Counted from the first letter of the stretch, positions 8,834-18,321 are shown. The stretch is DNA of 64,000 nt from an uncultured Pseudomonadota bacterium (GCA_913057905.1 CAJXPB010000009.1:1-64000), one strand, 5' to 3'. Translations and numbers: made by a program. The notes: generated from the sequence alone by a model not told the origin.

Positions 8834-9433
8834 CTATTGAGCAGACCAGTCCGGGTCGAGGCCGACGACGATGTGGGCGGGGCCGTCGAGCCCGGAGTCC
8901 CAGTCGGCGAACATCCGATGGTCTTCGGTGATGAATTCGATGAGACGAGGCTCCAGTCGGTGATCGACCGGCTCGCCCATCATCGATTTGAACTGGTCGT
9001 AGACCGTCGCCGGTTTCGTATCTTTGCGCTGGATCTCGATTGTGGCGATCCGATTGCCGATCCTCGGCCAGATGCCGATGCGCAGATACGTCAGATCGGG
9101 GTGGTCCTCGAGCTTGCACCCCAGAAAGTACGCGTCATCGCCGTACTGGCTTTCTCGGCGGACTGGATTTTTACAGTAGGTTGTCTTGAGGTGTTCGACG
9201 GCCTCGTCGGCCGGTTGGGTCAGATAGAAGCCCTCGAGGTCGACGGGCGTGGGATGAGAATGGCGCATCTCGAACAGGTCGGTCCGGGAGTTCGGGTCGG
9301 CCTTCTCCCAGGAGGAGGGCGGCCCGTCGGACTCACAGCCGACCAGGGGTGCACCCAGCAGGCCTGCCAGGAGTACGACGGCCAGGCGGCCTGTGAGTCG
9401 GCGAGACGATTCAAAAATAGATGAAGAGTTCAT
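8834..9433 (-). CDS. Predicted lipoprotein, unknown function
   Basis: A 199-residue protein with a basic N-terminus, a hydrophobic stretch (LAVVLLAGLLGAPLVGC) and a lipobox LVGC, so it should be lipid-anchored in the envelope. The mature part has three further cysteines and no motif I recognise. The start at 9433 was preferred over 9454 because it gives a compact signal sequence. The start codon lies only 23 bp from the start of the divergent GFA gene. It converges with the XPB helicase gene. Function unknown. Confidence 0.7.
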   Translation of the reverse strand: MNSSSIFESSRRLTGRLAVVLLAGLLGAPLVGCESDGPPSSWEKADPNSRTDLFEMRHSHPTPVDLEGFYLTQPADEAVEHLKTTYCKNPVRRESQYGDDAYFLGCKLEDHPDLTYLRIGIWPRIGNRIATIEIQRKDTKPATVYDQFKSMMGEPVDHRLEPRLIEFITEDHRMFADWDSGLDGPAHIVVGLDPDWSAQ

Positions 9434-9456
9434 CGGATTGGCGAGTTGGAGCAATG

Positions 9457-9834
9457 ATGAGGACTTACACGGGCAGTTGCCACTGCGGCGCGGTGGCCTT
9501 CGAAGTGACCGCCGACATCGATCACACGACGATTCTCGACTGCAACTGTTCGATCTGTCGGCGCAAAGGGTTTTTACACCTCATCGTCGAGTCCTCCCAG
9601 TTCGAGATGCTCGACGGCGAAGACCAGTTGCGGGAGTATCGGTTCAACACAGGCCAGGCCCGGCACTTGTTCTGTTCGGAGTGCGGCATTCACCCATTTT
9701 ATATTCCGCGAAGTCACCCCGACAAGGTGGACGTCAATCTTCGATGCCTGCCCGCCATCGACCTCGATGGGCTCGAGATCGAGCGCTTCGACGGACAGAA
9801 CTGGGAAGATTCGGTCGACTCCATTCGCGATTAA
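9457..9834 (+). CDS. GFA (CENP-V/GFA domain) family protein
   Basis: A 125-residue zinc protein of the GFA family. The zinc ligands are visible as SCHCGAV near the N-terminus, CNCSIC around residue 33, and CSECG in the second half (FCSECGIHPFYIPRS), the normal set for two zinc sites. The name comes from glutathione-dependent formaldehyde-activating enzyme, but most members, including this one, have no proven substrate. The start at 9457 was chosen because GGAG is 5 bases upstream; the ATG at 9454 is too close to that site. The stop overlaps the stop of the convergent phosphopantetheinyl transferase gene by 4 bases. Confidence 0.88.
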   Translation: MRTYTGSCHCGAVAFEVTADIDHTTILDCNCSICRRKGFLHLIVESSQFEMLDGEDQLREYRFNTGQARHLFCSECGIHPFYIPRSHPDKVDVNLRCLPAIDLDGLEIERFDGQNWEDSVDSIRD

Positions 9835-10286
9835 CGGCCGGCGGCGGCGACGGCGAATGCAACGCCGTCGCTGATGTCGCTTCCGGCCAGGAGCCTCCAG
9901 GAGCCGCCGTCCCCACGGTAGTGCACCGGCTGGATGGAGCCCTTCTTCAGCGATCGCACGGCCAGGTCGGTCCATTTGAGCTCCGGTCCGAAGCCCAGCC
10001 CCGTGGCCTTTGCGCAGGCCTCCTTCACGCAGATGAGCTGTGCCACCTGCGCGGCCCGTGGATCATCCGAAAAAAGGAGGCGCCGTTGCCTCGGGGTCGT
10101 GATCTTTTTGAGTAGCTGATCGACGTCGACACGCCGGCCGACCCGAGCCAACGGAATGTGATCGATGCCGATCCCCTGTGGCGTGGCCCTTGCGAAGGTC
10201 TGCACGTCTTCTGTCGCATCTTCGAGGCGATCCGTCAGTCGTCGGACGGCGTCGTCGATGCCGGGGATGTCGGGGGAGTCAGACAT
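9831..10286 (-). CDS. 4'-phosphopantetheinyl transferase superfamily protein (AcpS-like)
   Basis: A 151-residue protein with the two signatures of the holo-ACP synthase type: GIGIDHIPL with the metal-binding aspartate at residue 42, and KEACAKATGLGFG, the KE-x-x-x-K motif that binds magnesium and coenzyme A. The family moves phosphopantetheine from CoA to a serine of acyl or peptidyl carrier proteins. About 35 residues precede the first motif, longer than in typical AcpS (about 125 residues in total), so this may serve a specialised carrier protein rather than, or as well as, fatty acid synthesis. No carrier protein or synthase gene is nearby. Confidence 0.8.
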   Translation of the reverse strand: MSDSPDIPGIDDAVRRLTDRLEDATEDVQTFARATPQGIGIDHIPLARVGRRVDVDQLLKKITTPRQRRLLFSDDPRAAQVAQLICVKEACAKATGLGFGPELKWTDLAVRSLKKGSIQPVHYRGDGGSWRLLAGSDISDGVAFAVAAAGR

Positions 10287-10481
10287 GGTGTGCCCGATTC
10301 AGTGGGAGCGTGAGCCGCCATGAGAGGATAACGTCGAGTCTGCTCGGGTCCACCGATTTCTTGACCGTCCAGATCCCCCCGTGTTATTTCTGCCGATGTA
10401 TCTTGCGGCGATACAGGAAGTAACCGTACAACGCCCTCCCGTCGGCATTACCAGTCTCGGAGAGAGTCTCAGGGAGCATAA

Positions 10482-11510
10482 ATGAGTCAGACGGTTTTAG
10501 TCGTCGATGACAGCAAAACGATTCGAAACGTCGTGTCGATGGCGTTGAAGGTGGCTCCCTTCGAGACCGTCGGAGCAGGGTCCGTCAAGGAGGCGCTGAA
10601 AGCCATCGGCGACGACACGGCGATGGTGCTGCTGGATTATCACCTGCCCGAGGTGTCGGGTTACGAGATTTGTCGACGTCTGAAGGACCACGAGCAGACG
10701 GCCGGCATACCCATCGTGATGATGGCGGGCTCGGCCCACGGCTTCGACGAAGAGAAGGCCCATCAGGCCGGGGCGGACCGGATCATCCCAAAGCCGTTCA
10801 ATACCGACACGCTCCTGGATGCGGTGGTGGCCGCGACCGGAACGTCCAAGAAGTCTCTGGTCAAACGATCCGTCTCCAGGGAGCCGGCCGCCGAGGCGTC
10901 GACACAGGATGCATCGTCGAAGGAGTTGGCGTCGGAACCGCCGCAGGCACCGCCGGCCCCCGAGCCCGACTCCGGCCAGCAGGCTCCGTCTCCCGATTCG
11001 GACAGTGGGCCGCCGACGGCGCCCGGGGCATCGCCTGACCCCGACCGTGGGCAATCCGGCAGCAGCAGCGGGGCGAGTACGCCGCGTTTTTCGCCGGATA
11101 CCGGCTCGACGTCAGCCGCGAATCCCCTTTCGTCCGGCGAGGCGGGCTCCGAAGTCACGACCAACCCGTCGAATGCCGGCGGCTCGAGTGTCTCCGGGTC
11201 GAGCGTCTCGCACGCCGAGGCGCCCGAGCCCGATACAGTGCCCGGCGAGGGGGCAGGCGACGAGACGACCTTTGCGGGAGCCTCGGAGGACCAGCTCAAC
11301 GAGCGGATCCGGCAGGAGGTCAAGGATGTGGTCCGGGAGCAACTGCCCAAGGTCTTGCGCAAAGTGATGGGAGAGGTCTTCCAGAAGCGGGTGCTTCCGA
11401 AGTTGATGGAGCACGCCGAAAAGGAGGTCGACAAGGCAGTCGACGACGCGCTCGATGAGAAGATCGAACAGCAGGTTCGCGCACAGATCGAGCAGTTGCT
11501 TGAGGAATGA
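10482..11510 (+). CDS. Response regulator with long disordered linker and helical C-terminal tail
   Basis: A 342-residue protein. Residues 1-122 are a CheY-like receiver with the acidic pair VVDDS, the phosphorylation site LLDYHLP (D52) and the KPF lysine. Residues about 125-260 are a Ser/Pro/Gly/Asp-rich low-complexity linker. The last 80 residues (starting EDQLNERIRQEVKDVV) are charged amphipathic helix containing LPKVLRKVMGEVFQKRVLPKLM, which resembles the short C-terminal helices that drive self-assembly in PopZ/DUF2497-like proteins. There is no DNA-binding or enzymatic output domain. GGGAG lies 5 bases before the ATG. A localisation or scaffold output is inferred. No kinase gene is adjacent. 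Confidence 0.85.
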   Translation: MSQTVLVVDDSKTIRNVVSMALKVAPFETVGAGSVKEALKAIGDDTAMVLLDYHLPEVSGYEICRRLKDHEQTAGIPIVMMAGSAHGFDEEKAHQAGADRIIPKPFNTDTLLDAVVAATGTSKKSLVKRSVSREPAAEASTQDASSKELASEPPQAPPAPEPDSGQQAPSPDSDSGPPTAPGASPDPDRGQSGSSSGASTPRFSPDTGSTSAANPLSSGEAGSEVTTNPSNAGGSSVSGSSVSHAEAPEPDTVPGEGAGDETTFAGASEDQLNERIRQEVKDVVREQLPKVLRKVMGEVFQKRVLPKLMEHAEKEVDKAVDDALDEKIEQQVRAQIEQLLEE

Positions 11511-11519
11511 GCTGCCGGG

Positions 11520-12695
11520 TCAACTGAACTGGGAGGCCTCGGCCTCGACATCTCGCAACTCGGCGTAGCGGTCCGCCTCCATCTCCAGAAAGGTATCGAC
11601 GATCTCGGGCTGAAAATGGGAGCCGCAGTGTTGTTTCAGGTGTTTGCGTACGCGCTCCCGTGACCAGGCATCGCGGTAGGGACGGTCCGAAAGCAGCGCG
11701 TCCCAGACGTCCACGACTGCAAACAGGCGGGCTGCCAGCGGAATCTCCTCGCCGGAGAGTCCCTCGGGATACCCCGTTCCGTCCCACTTTTCGTGGTGAT
11801 GATAGGGGATGTCGATCGCCGGGCAGAGATGGCCGATCGGTTCGAGTAGTTGTCGGGCGTAGACCGGGTGCTTCTTGATGCGTTCCCATTCCTCATCGGT
11901 CGGTTCCCCCTCTTTGTGAAGAATCGAATCGGGGATGCCGACTTTTCCGATATCGTGAAGAAGAGCTCCCCGTCGGATATGGGCCAGTTCGTCCTCCGGT
12001 ACGCCGAACGCCCGGGCCAGCTCCACGGTGGCCTTGGTGACCCGGAGGGTGTGCTCGTAGGTTTCATCGTCGCGCAATTCCAGGGCTCGCGCCCAACCGC
12101 GGATCGTGTCCTCGTAGGCCTCAAGGACGTCGGTGATGTCTCGGCCGATCGTGAAGATGAACTTTTTGGCTCTGCGCTCGACTACCCTGCTGGAGATGGC
12201 CAGCTCGATGTTCGAACCGTCTTCTCGAGGGAGGGCCTGGCGGTATTGGACCGTGTCGCCGGATTCTCGAAGTTGCTCGCGCAGGGAGGGTTCGCACACT
12301 TCCCGGAGGGTCTGGTCGGAATTCGTTGGGAAAGTACCGCGAAGTTCACCGGGCGTGTGTCCGACTGCCTCACAGAATCGGTCGTTGACGACCACGATCT
12401 TGCCATCATCGAGACGACGGACGAGGGCCGGGTCGGGGGTGAGGTTGACAAACTGGTGCAGCAGTTGGCGTGCGCGGTCGCGGCGCCGGGTCTCGCGCAG
12501 CACCAGCCAGCCGATGAGGGCTCCGCTCAGCAACACGAACACAACGCCTTTGACCGTCTGAAACCAGGCCTCCTCTACGTGCGAGGCCGCAAAGGTCTGC
12601 GCAAGCCAGTCCGTCCCGAAGATCCATGCCGTGCCGGCCGCCATGTAGATCAGAGCGACACGCATGGCGGGGTGAAGTGTCTTCTCGGACTCCAT
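11520..12695 (-). CDS. Membrane PAS / HD-GYP domain protein (cyclic-di-GMP phosphodiesterase type)
   Basis: A 391-residue protein. Two transmembrane segments at about 14-31 and 45-62 are followed by a PAS domain (about 75-190, with PDPALVRRLDDGKIVVVND) and an HD-GYP domain. The HD-GYP hallmarks are all present: HTLRV, LLHDIGKVGIPDSIL, HHHEKWDGTGYP and VVDVWDALLSDRPYR. HD-GYP proteins hydrolyse cyclic-di-GMP using a bi- or trinuclear metal centre, so this is probably a sensor that lowers cyclic-di-GMP. The start at 12695 was chosen over 12716 on the basis of a nearby GGGG; either is possible. It converges with the response regulator gene, 9 bp apart. Confidence 0.9.
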   Translation of the reverse strand: MESEKTLHPAMRVALIYMAAGTAWIFGTDWLAQTFAASHVEEAWFQTVKGVVFVLLSGALIGWLVLRETRRRDRARQLLHQFVNLTPDPALVRRLDDGKIVVVNDRFCEAVGHTPGELRGTFPTNSDQTLREVCEPSLREQLRESGDTVQYRQALPREDGSNIELAISSRVVERRAKKFIFTIGRDITDVLEAYEDTIRGWARALELRDDETYEHTLRVTKATVELARAFGVPEDELAHIRRGALLHDIGKVGIPDSILHKEGEPTDEEWERIKKHPVYARQLLEPIGHLCPAIDIPYHHHEKWDGTGYPEGLSGEEIPLAARLFAVVDVWDALLSDRPYRDAWSRERVRKHLKQHCGSHFQPEIVDTFLEMEADRYAELRDVEAEASQFS

Positions 12696-12905
12696 CGGAA
12701 ACCCCGTTTCAAACATGGGGGGGAGAACTCTCAGTCGTCAGCGGCAAGGCCCGCCGTACGATTTTGCGCGTGGTTGGTTAGAATAGAATACCTGTAGGAG
12801 GCTGTCGAGACCCGCCGGAGCGCTTGACCGTAAGCCGGGGTCGTCGCTACAAGGTGGAGCCGTATCGCTGGAGTTGAATTTCCCACAGACGACGGGCGAA
12901 GGCAC

Positions 12906-15701
12906 ATGGACTTGAACCAGAGTTACGAGCCTCTGGATGTGGAGTCGGGTTGGTACGATTACTGGACCGACCGCGGGTACTTCCACGCCGACGAAACGAG
13001 CGATCGCGAGCCCTTTACCATCGTGATCCCTCCGCCGAACGTGACCGGCAGCCTCCACATGGGCCACGCCCTCTTTGTGACCCTTCAGGATGTGATGGTG
13101 CGCTGGAAGCGCATGGAGGGCTACGAGGCACTCTGGCTGCCGGGCACCGACCATGCCGGCATCGCCACCCAGGTGATGGTCGAGCGGCAGCTCGCCGAAG
13201 AGGGAAAGACCCGCCACGACCTGGGGAGAGAACGCTTCCTGGAACGTGTCTGGGAGTGGAAAGAAGAGCAGGGGGGCGCCATCATCGGACAGCTCAAACG
13301 AATGGGGGCGTCGTGTGACTGGGAGCGCGAGCGCTTCACCCTCGACGAGGGGCTGAATCAGGCGGTCCGCGAAGCCTTCGTCCAACTGTACGAAGATGGG
13401 CTGATATACCGCGGCCTGCGCATGGTCGACTGGGACCCCGAGGGCCAGACGGTCCTGTCGGACCTGGAGGTCGAAAACGAAGAGGAAGAGGGGACCTTCT
13501 GGTACTTTCGCTACCCGCTCGCCGATGGTTCCGGCGAGATCACCGTCGGAACGACCCGGCCGGAGACGATGCTCGGAGACACCGCCGTCGCCGTGCATCC
13601 CGACGACGAGCGATACGCCGACATGATCGGAAAAGAGGTCGAGCTCCCGCTGGTCGGCCGCCGGATTCCCGTGGTCGCCGACACCGAACTTCCGGATCCC
13701 GAAGAGGGAACCGGCGCGGTCAAGGTCACGCCGGCCCACGACCCCGACGACTGGGACTGCGGGCAGCGCCACGACCTGGAGGTCATCCAGGTCATCGACT
13801 TCGACGCCAAGATCAACGACAACGCCCCCGAGAGATATCGCGGCCTCGACCGATACGAGGCGCGCGACAGGGTCATCGAAGATCTGCGCAGCGAGGGCCT
13901 CCTGGAAGAGGTCGAGGAGCGGATGTTCTCGCCGGGGCGCAGCCAGCGAACGGGCGCGGTCGTCGAGCCGCTGCCGATGGAACAGTGGTTCGTCGACACC
14001 GAACCGCTGGCAAAGGACGCCATCGAAGCGGTCGAATCCGGCGAGACACAGATCATTCCGCCGGTCTGGAAAAAGACCTTCGACCACTTCATGTACAACA
14101 TCCAGCCTTGGTGCATCAGCCGGCAACTCTGGTGGGGCCACCGGATCCCGGCCTGGTACTGCGACGACTGCGACGAGGTGACGGTCGCCCGCCAGGACCC
14201 GGACGTCTGCGAGCACTGCGGATCCGAAGCGATCGAGCAGGATGAGGACGTGCTCGATACCTGGTTCTCCAGCGGGCTGTGGCCCTTCTCGACGCTCGGC
14301 TGGCCCGAGCAGACGGCGTCGCTCGAGAAGTTCTATCCGACTCAGGTGATGGAGACGGGGTTCGACATCCTGTTTTTCTGGGTCGCCAGGATGCTGATGA
14401 TGGGGCAGTACTTCATGGACGACGTCCCCTTCGAGGACGTCTATCTGCACGCGATGGTCCGGGACATCGAAGGCCGCAAGATGTCCAAGACCTACGGCAA
14501 CGTCATCGACCCTCTCGACATGATCAACGGGGCCGAGGCCGAGGAACTCGACGAGGATCTCCACGCCGAGTTGATCCGTCAGTACCCCGACGGCGTCGAA
14601 CCGCAGGGGGCTGACGCGCTTCGATTTACCCTGGCGATCTACGCCGCTCAGGGACGGGACATCAAACTCGATATCAGCCGCATCGAGGGATACCGGGCCT
14701 TCCTGAACAAACTGTGGAATGCCTCCCGATTCGTGATGATGAATCTGGAGGGAGACGAGATCCCCGACTACGAGGCCTGGAGCGGAGACTGGGAGGGGGC
14801 CGAGGACTGGCCGGTCGATCCGACGGCTCTGTCGCTGGCGGACCGATGGGTCCTCAGCCGGCTCGACGCCATCACCGAAGAGGTGACCGAGGCGCTCGAG
14901 GACTTTCGCTTCAACGACGCCGCACAGGGGCTGTACGACTTCGTCTGGCACGAGTTCTGTGACTGGTACATCGAACTCGCCAAGACGACGCTCTACGACG
15001 AACAGGCCTCCGACGCGCAAAAGAAAGCGACCCGGGGCGTCCTGGCCTTCGGGCTCGAGACGATCCTCCGGTTGATGCACCCGATTACGCCGTACGTCAC
15101 CGAGGAGCTGTGGCAGGAGCTGCCCAAGGGTGAGGGCGCCCCCGACAGCATCATGATCGCACCGTGGCCGGAGACGCGCGATGCCATCGACTTTCGAGAA
15201 GACGTCGAGCGGGCGGATCTGCTGATCGGCCTGATCGGCGCGATTCGAGGCATCCGCGGCGAGACGAACGTCAAACCGGGGGTCGACATCGATGAGGCGT
15301 TCTTTGTCACCGACGACACGGCCGTCCACGAGGCGCTCGAGGCGGGGTCGGACTACGTCAAGAGCCTGGCCAAGGTCGATGTCATCACGCCACAGACGAC
15401 CGACGAGGCCGAGCCGATCGAAGGGGCGGCGACGGCGGTCCACGAGGGGATTGAGATCCGAATCCCGATGGCCGGGCTGATCGACATCGACGCCGAGTTG
15501 AAACGCCTCGACAAGGAGCTCGATCGGGTCGACGAGGACCTCGACTACGTCCGCGGCAAACTCGACAACGATGCCTTTGTCAACAACGCTCCCGACGAGA
15601 TCGTTCAGGAACAGCGCGACAAGCTCGAATCGTACCTGGATGAAAAGGAGAAACTCCAGGCGTCGGTGGCCGAACTCGAGTCACTCCGCTCCGAGGACTG
15701 A
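12906..15701 (+). CDS. valS: Valyl-tRNA synthetase
   Basis: A 931-residue class I aminoacyl-tRNA synthetase that charges tRNA-Val. The HIGH-like motif is HMGH at about residue 50 (within PPPNVTGSLHMGHAL) and the KMSKS-like motif is KMSKT at about 525. The editing domain (TTRPETMLGDTAV) and the C-terminal coiled coil (LKRLDKELDRVDEDL) that binds tRNA-Val are both present, and length is normal. A 901-residue reading frame on the opposite strand is a codon-bias shadow. The next gene starts 25 bp downstream and is probably co-transcribed. Confidence 0.97.
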   Translation: MDLNQSYEPLDVESGWYDYWTDRGYFHADETSDREPFTIVIPPPNVTGSLHMGHALFVTLQDVMVRWKRMEGYEALWLPGTDHAGIATQVMVERQLAEEGKTRHDLGRERFLERVWEWKEEQGGAIIGQLKRMGASCDWERERFTLDEGLNQAVREAFVQLYEDGLIYRGLRMVDWDPEGQTVLSDLEVENEEEEGTFWYFRYPLADGSGEITVGTTRPETMLGDTAVAVHPDDERYADMIGKEVELPLVGRRIPVVADTELPDPEEGTGAVKVTPAHDPDDWDCGQRHDLEVIQVIDFDAKINDNAPERYRGLDRYEARDRVIEDLRSEGLLEEVEERMFSPGRSQRTGAVVEPLPMEQWFVDTEPLAKDAIEAVESGETQIIPPVWKKTFDHFMYNIQPWCISRQLWWGHRIPAWYCDDCDEVTVARQDPDVCEHCGSEAIEQDEDVLDTWFSSGLWPFSTLGWPEQTASLEKFYPTQVMETGFDILFFWVARMLMMGQYFMDDVPFEDVYLHAMVRDIEGRKMSKTYGNVIDPLDMINGAEAEELDEDLHAELIRQYPDGVEPQGADALRFTLAIYAAQGRDIKLDISRIEGYRAFLNKLWNASRFVMMNLEGDEIPDYEAWSGDWEGAEDWPVDPTALSLADRWVLSRLDAITEEVTEALEDFRFNDAAQGLYDFVWHEFCDWYIELAKTTLYDEQASDAQKKATRGVLAFGLETILRLMHPITPYVTEELWQELPKGEGAPDSIMIAPWPETRDAIDFREDVERADLLIGLIGAIRGIRGETNVKPGVDIDEAFFVTDDTAVHEALEAGSDYVKSLAKVDVITPQTTDEAEPIEGAATAVHEGIEIRIPMAGLIDIDAELKRLDKELDRVDEDLDYVRGKLDNDAFVNNAPDEIVQEQRDKLESYLDEKEKLQASVAELESLRSED

Positions 15702-15726
15702 CCCACGGAGCCGGGAGGGCCCGTCG

Positions 15727-16497
15727 ATGAACGAGCGACGAAGTAAAGGCGAAGACGGTCAGACCGAAGAAGGGACCCGCGGGTCGCTCGATCTGAGCGA
15801 TCTGGCGGATGCGCGACGCGGCGAATCTCGCCAGCCGGCCCGGCGCCTGCATCGGACCCTGGAAGACCATCTGGGGACCGTCGACCTGGTGATCACCGAC
15901 AATCGGCGACGGATGGTCACCACACGGTTTCGGCAGGAACGTCGAGAGATCCGGCTCCATCACATGTTCCTTGAGCCGCCGACATCGGTCGTCGAAGCCG
16001 TCGTCAAACTCTCCCGGGGCGAGGCCGGCGACGGGGACCCTCGCGAGACCCTTCGATCCTACATTCGGACCAATCGAGAACGCATCCAGTTCCGACCCGC
16101 CGACGACGAATTAAAGCCGAAGGGGGAACACTTCGACCTGAATCGGTTGTTAAAGCGAGCGCGGGGTCTTCTCGACGAGCCGGAGCTCGACGATATCGCG
16201 ATCACCTGGGGGCGAGACGGCCGAGGCTCCAAGACGATTCGGTTCGGGAGTTTTGATTTTGACCAGCGTCTAATCCGCGTCCACCCCGCCCTCGACGAGG
16301 ACTGGGTGCCGCGGTACTTCGTCGAATTCATCATCTATCATGAGCTTTTGCACGCCGTCTGCCCCCCGGAAGAGGACCAGCAGAATCGCCGGATTCACAC
16401 CGACGAGTTCCAGCGTCTCGAAAAAGAGTTTCCCCGCTACGAAGAGGCGATGGAATGGGAATCCGAACATCTGCAGCGTTTTTTGAATCGTACATGA
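15727..16497 (+). CDS. SprT-like zinc metallopeptidase domain protein
   Basis: A 256-residue protein whose C-terminal third carries a zinc protease motif, YHELLH (HExxH), followed 20-odd residues later by RIHTDEFQRLEKEFP, the place of the third zinc ligand in SprT/YgjP-like peptidases. The N-terminal 150 residues are charged and not recognised. The true start is the ATG at 15727, 25 bp after valS; the frame is open upstream inside valS but that part has no coding look. It lacks a signal peptide, so action in the cytoplasm is likely. Substrate unknown. Confidence 0.75.
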   Translation: MNERRSKGEDGQTEEGTRGSLDLSDLADARRGESRQPARRLHRTLEDHLGTVDLVITDNRRRMVTTRFRQERREIRLHHMFLEPPTSVVEAVVKLSRGEAGDGDPRETLRSYIRTNRERIQFRPADDELKPKGEHFDLNRLLKRARGLLDEPELDDIAITWGRDGRGSKTIRFGSFDFDQRLIRVHPALDEDWVPRYFVEFIIYHELLHAVCPPEEDQQNRRIHTDEFQRLEKEFPRYEEAMEWESEHLQRFLNRT

Positions 16498-16500
16498 CGG

Positions 16501-18321
16501 ATGCGTTCGATGAATCGACAGGCTGACACGGACCAATGGGGACGAGCCGTCAGGGCGCTGGCGATGGGTATGGCCCTGTGGCTGGCGCTCAGCGCCGGGG
16601 CCTGCGAGCGCGATCGGGATTCGCAGCAAGACGGTGAGTCGCCTGCGACGCCGTCTGAGACGAGGTCCACGGGGACGACGGGGCCCGGGTCAGACTCCAA
16701 AGAAGCCGGTTCGGCAGACACCAAGGGCGTGCTGCCGGGCGATGAAGACGCGGGAGAGCGTCAGCCGAAACGGGTCGGCCCCCGGGCGCCGGCGCTCTTC
16801 GTGATGACCGGGTTGAAGGGATATCTGGAACCGTGCGGCTGCACGGCCGACATCTTGCTCGGTGGAGCCGAACGAGTGACCGGATACGTGCAGGCGGCCC
16901 GAAAGCTTTATTCCGACGTGGCCATGGTCGACGGAGGAGATCTCTTTTTCGAGACGAAGACGTTGAGCGAGTCGGAGGTGCCGCAGGCCGAGGCGAAGGT
17001 CGATGTGATGGTGGAGTTCCAGAAGGCACTCGGAACCCGCTGGACCGTTCCGGGGGAGCGCGATTTCGCCCTGGGGGTCGACCGGTATCGATCGGCGCTC
17101 GAACGCGCTGAAATCGAGCCGCTCGGGGCCAATATGGCCCTGCGCGGCGAGGCCCTCGAGCCGTCGGCCGTGGCAAAACTCGGGGACTGGGACGTCCGGA
17201 TCATCGGGCTCGGGGATCCCACGCTGTACGAGGGAATCGACGGTGTGAAGGTCACCGACCCCGACGAGGCTCTGACCGATGTGCTCGAGTCGAAGGCCGA
17301 TGCGTCGGGGGCGACCGTGATCCTGTGGCACGGGGAGCTGAAGGGGGCCAAGGAGCTGTTGCGCAAGCATTCTGGCGTCGACTTTGCCGTCGTGGGCCAT
17401 GGCCCGCGCGAGACCGATCAGGTCGCCCACGTCGACCAGGGCTTTACGCTGGAACCATTCGACCAGGGTCGATACGTCGGGATCCTCAGTCTCTACGGCG
17501 CCGATCGATCCGGCGGATTTGTGAATGCTTCCACGGGCAGTGAGACCGAGCTCGAACAGGTCAACAATCAGATCGAACATGTCCGCTCGAGCCTCGAGAA
17601 ACTGCGGGCCAAAACGTCGGAAGATGCCGGGCCGACTCCGCTGACGAAACGGCTGCGCGAGCGGCTCGATGGGCTAAAACAACGGCAGAAGGAACTGACG
17701 AGCGAAGAGTTGGAGATCCCCGAAGATGCCCGCAGCTTCGTCTGGAATCCGGTGGCGATGAAACCGGGATTTCCCGTCGAACCATCGATCCGCAAGGAGC
17801 GGGTGGCGTACAACGAGCAGCTCGAAGCGCTGAGTCGGCAGGTCGAACGTACGATCCCGCCGGTTCCCGACGGCGAGCCCACCTACATCGGTTCAAACCA
17901 GTGTGCGAGCTGTCACGGCGCGGCCCACGAGTTTTGGAAGGAGACCGAGCACGCCGGGGCGGTCCAGACGCTCAAGAAACGAGATAAGCTCTTCGACACA
18001 AAGTGCGTCGGCTGTCATGTCGTCGGCTACGAAGAACCCGGCGGCAGCGTGCTGGGGAAGTGGCGCTACGACGAAGAGGTCGACGGCGAAACGATCACCA
18101 AGGACCTTCGAAACGTCGGATGCGAGTCATGCCACGGGCCCGGGTCTCACCACTGGCGCAACCCGGTGGGATCGGATGGGCAAGCCCAGCACATCGTCGC
18201 CGACCCCGGTGAATCGACCTGCAAGACGTGTCACGTGCCCGAGCACTCCCCCTCCTTCGAGTTTCCGGGGTATGTCCGGCAGGTGACCGGGTCGGGCCAC
18301 GCCCTCGACGACCTCAAGTAA
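16501..18321 (+). CDS. Lipoprotein with UshA-like metallophosphoesterase-type domain and tetraheme cytochrome c (c554-like)
   Basis: A 606-residue exported protein. The N-terminus has a signal sequence ending in SAGAC, probably a lipoprotein signal, then a low-complexity linker. Residues about 98-345 (VMTGLKGYLEPCGCTA, DGGDLFF, VILWHGELKGA, VVGHGPRE) resemble the UshA/5'-nucleotidase fold. They contain the GYLEPCGC segment seen in homologues that are fused to cytochromes. A coiled region follows. The C-terminal 150 residues have four CxxCH heme motifs: CASCH, CVGCH, CESCH and CKTCH, as in cytochrome c554-type proteins. The metal ligands of the phosphoesterase part look incomplete, so it may be non-catalytic. 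An electron-transfer role in the periplasm is inferred. The start could also be 16510. Confidence 0.85.
   Translation: MRSMNRQADTDQWGRAVRALAMGMALWLALSAGACERDRDSQQDGESPATPSETRSTGTTGPGSDSKEAGSADTKGVLPGDEDAGERQPKRVGPRAPALFVMTGLKGYLEPCGCTADILLGGAERVTGYVQAARKLYSDVAMVDGGDLFFETKTLSESEVPQAEAKVDVMVEFQKALGTRWTVPGERDFALGVDRYRSALERAEIEPLGANMALRGEALEPSAVAKLGDWDVRIIGLGDPTLYEGIDGVKVTDPDEALTDVLESKADASGATVILWHGELKGAKELLRKHSGVDFAVVGHGPRETDQVAHVDQGFTLEPFDQGRYVGILSLYGADRSGGFVNASTGSETELEQVNNQIEHVRSSLEKLRAKTSEDAGPTPLTKRLRERLDGLKQRQKELTSEELEIPEDARSFVWNPVAMKPGFPVEPSIRKERVAYNEQLEALSRQVERTIPPVPDGEPTYIGSNQCASCHGAAHEFWKETEHAGAVQTLKKRDKLFDTKCVGCHVVGYEEPGGSVLGKWRYDEEVDGETITKDLRNVGCESCHGPGSHHWRNPVGSDGQAQHIVADPGESTCKTCHVPEHSPSFEFPGYVRQVTGSGHALDDLK

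Noticed and set aside
12738-15443. A 901-codon open frame on the minus strand opposite valS
   Set aside because: valS is certain on the plus strand; the antisense frame is open because of strong G/C third-position bias and matches no protein pattern.
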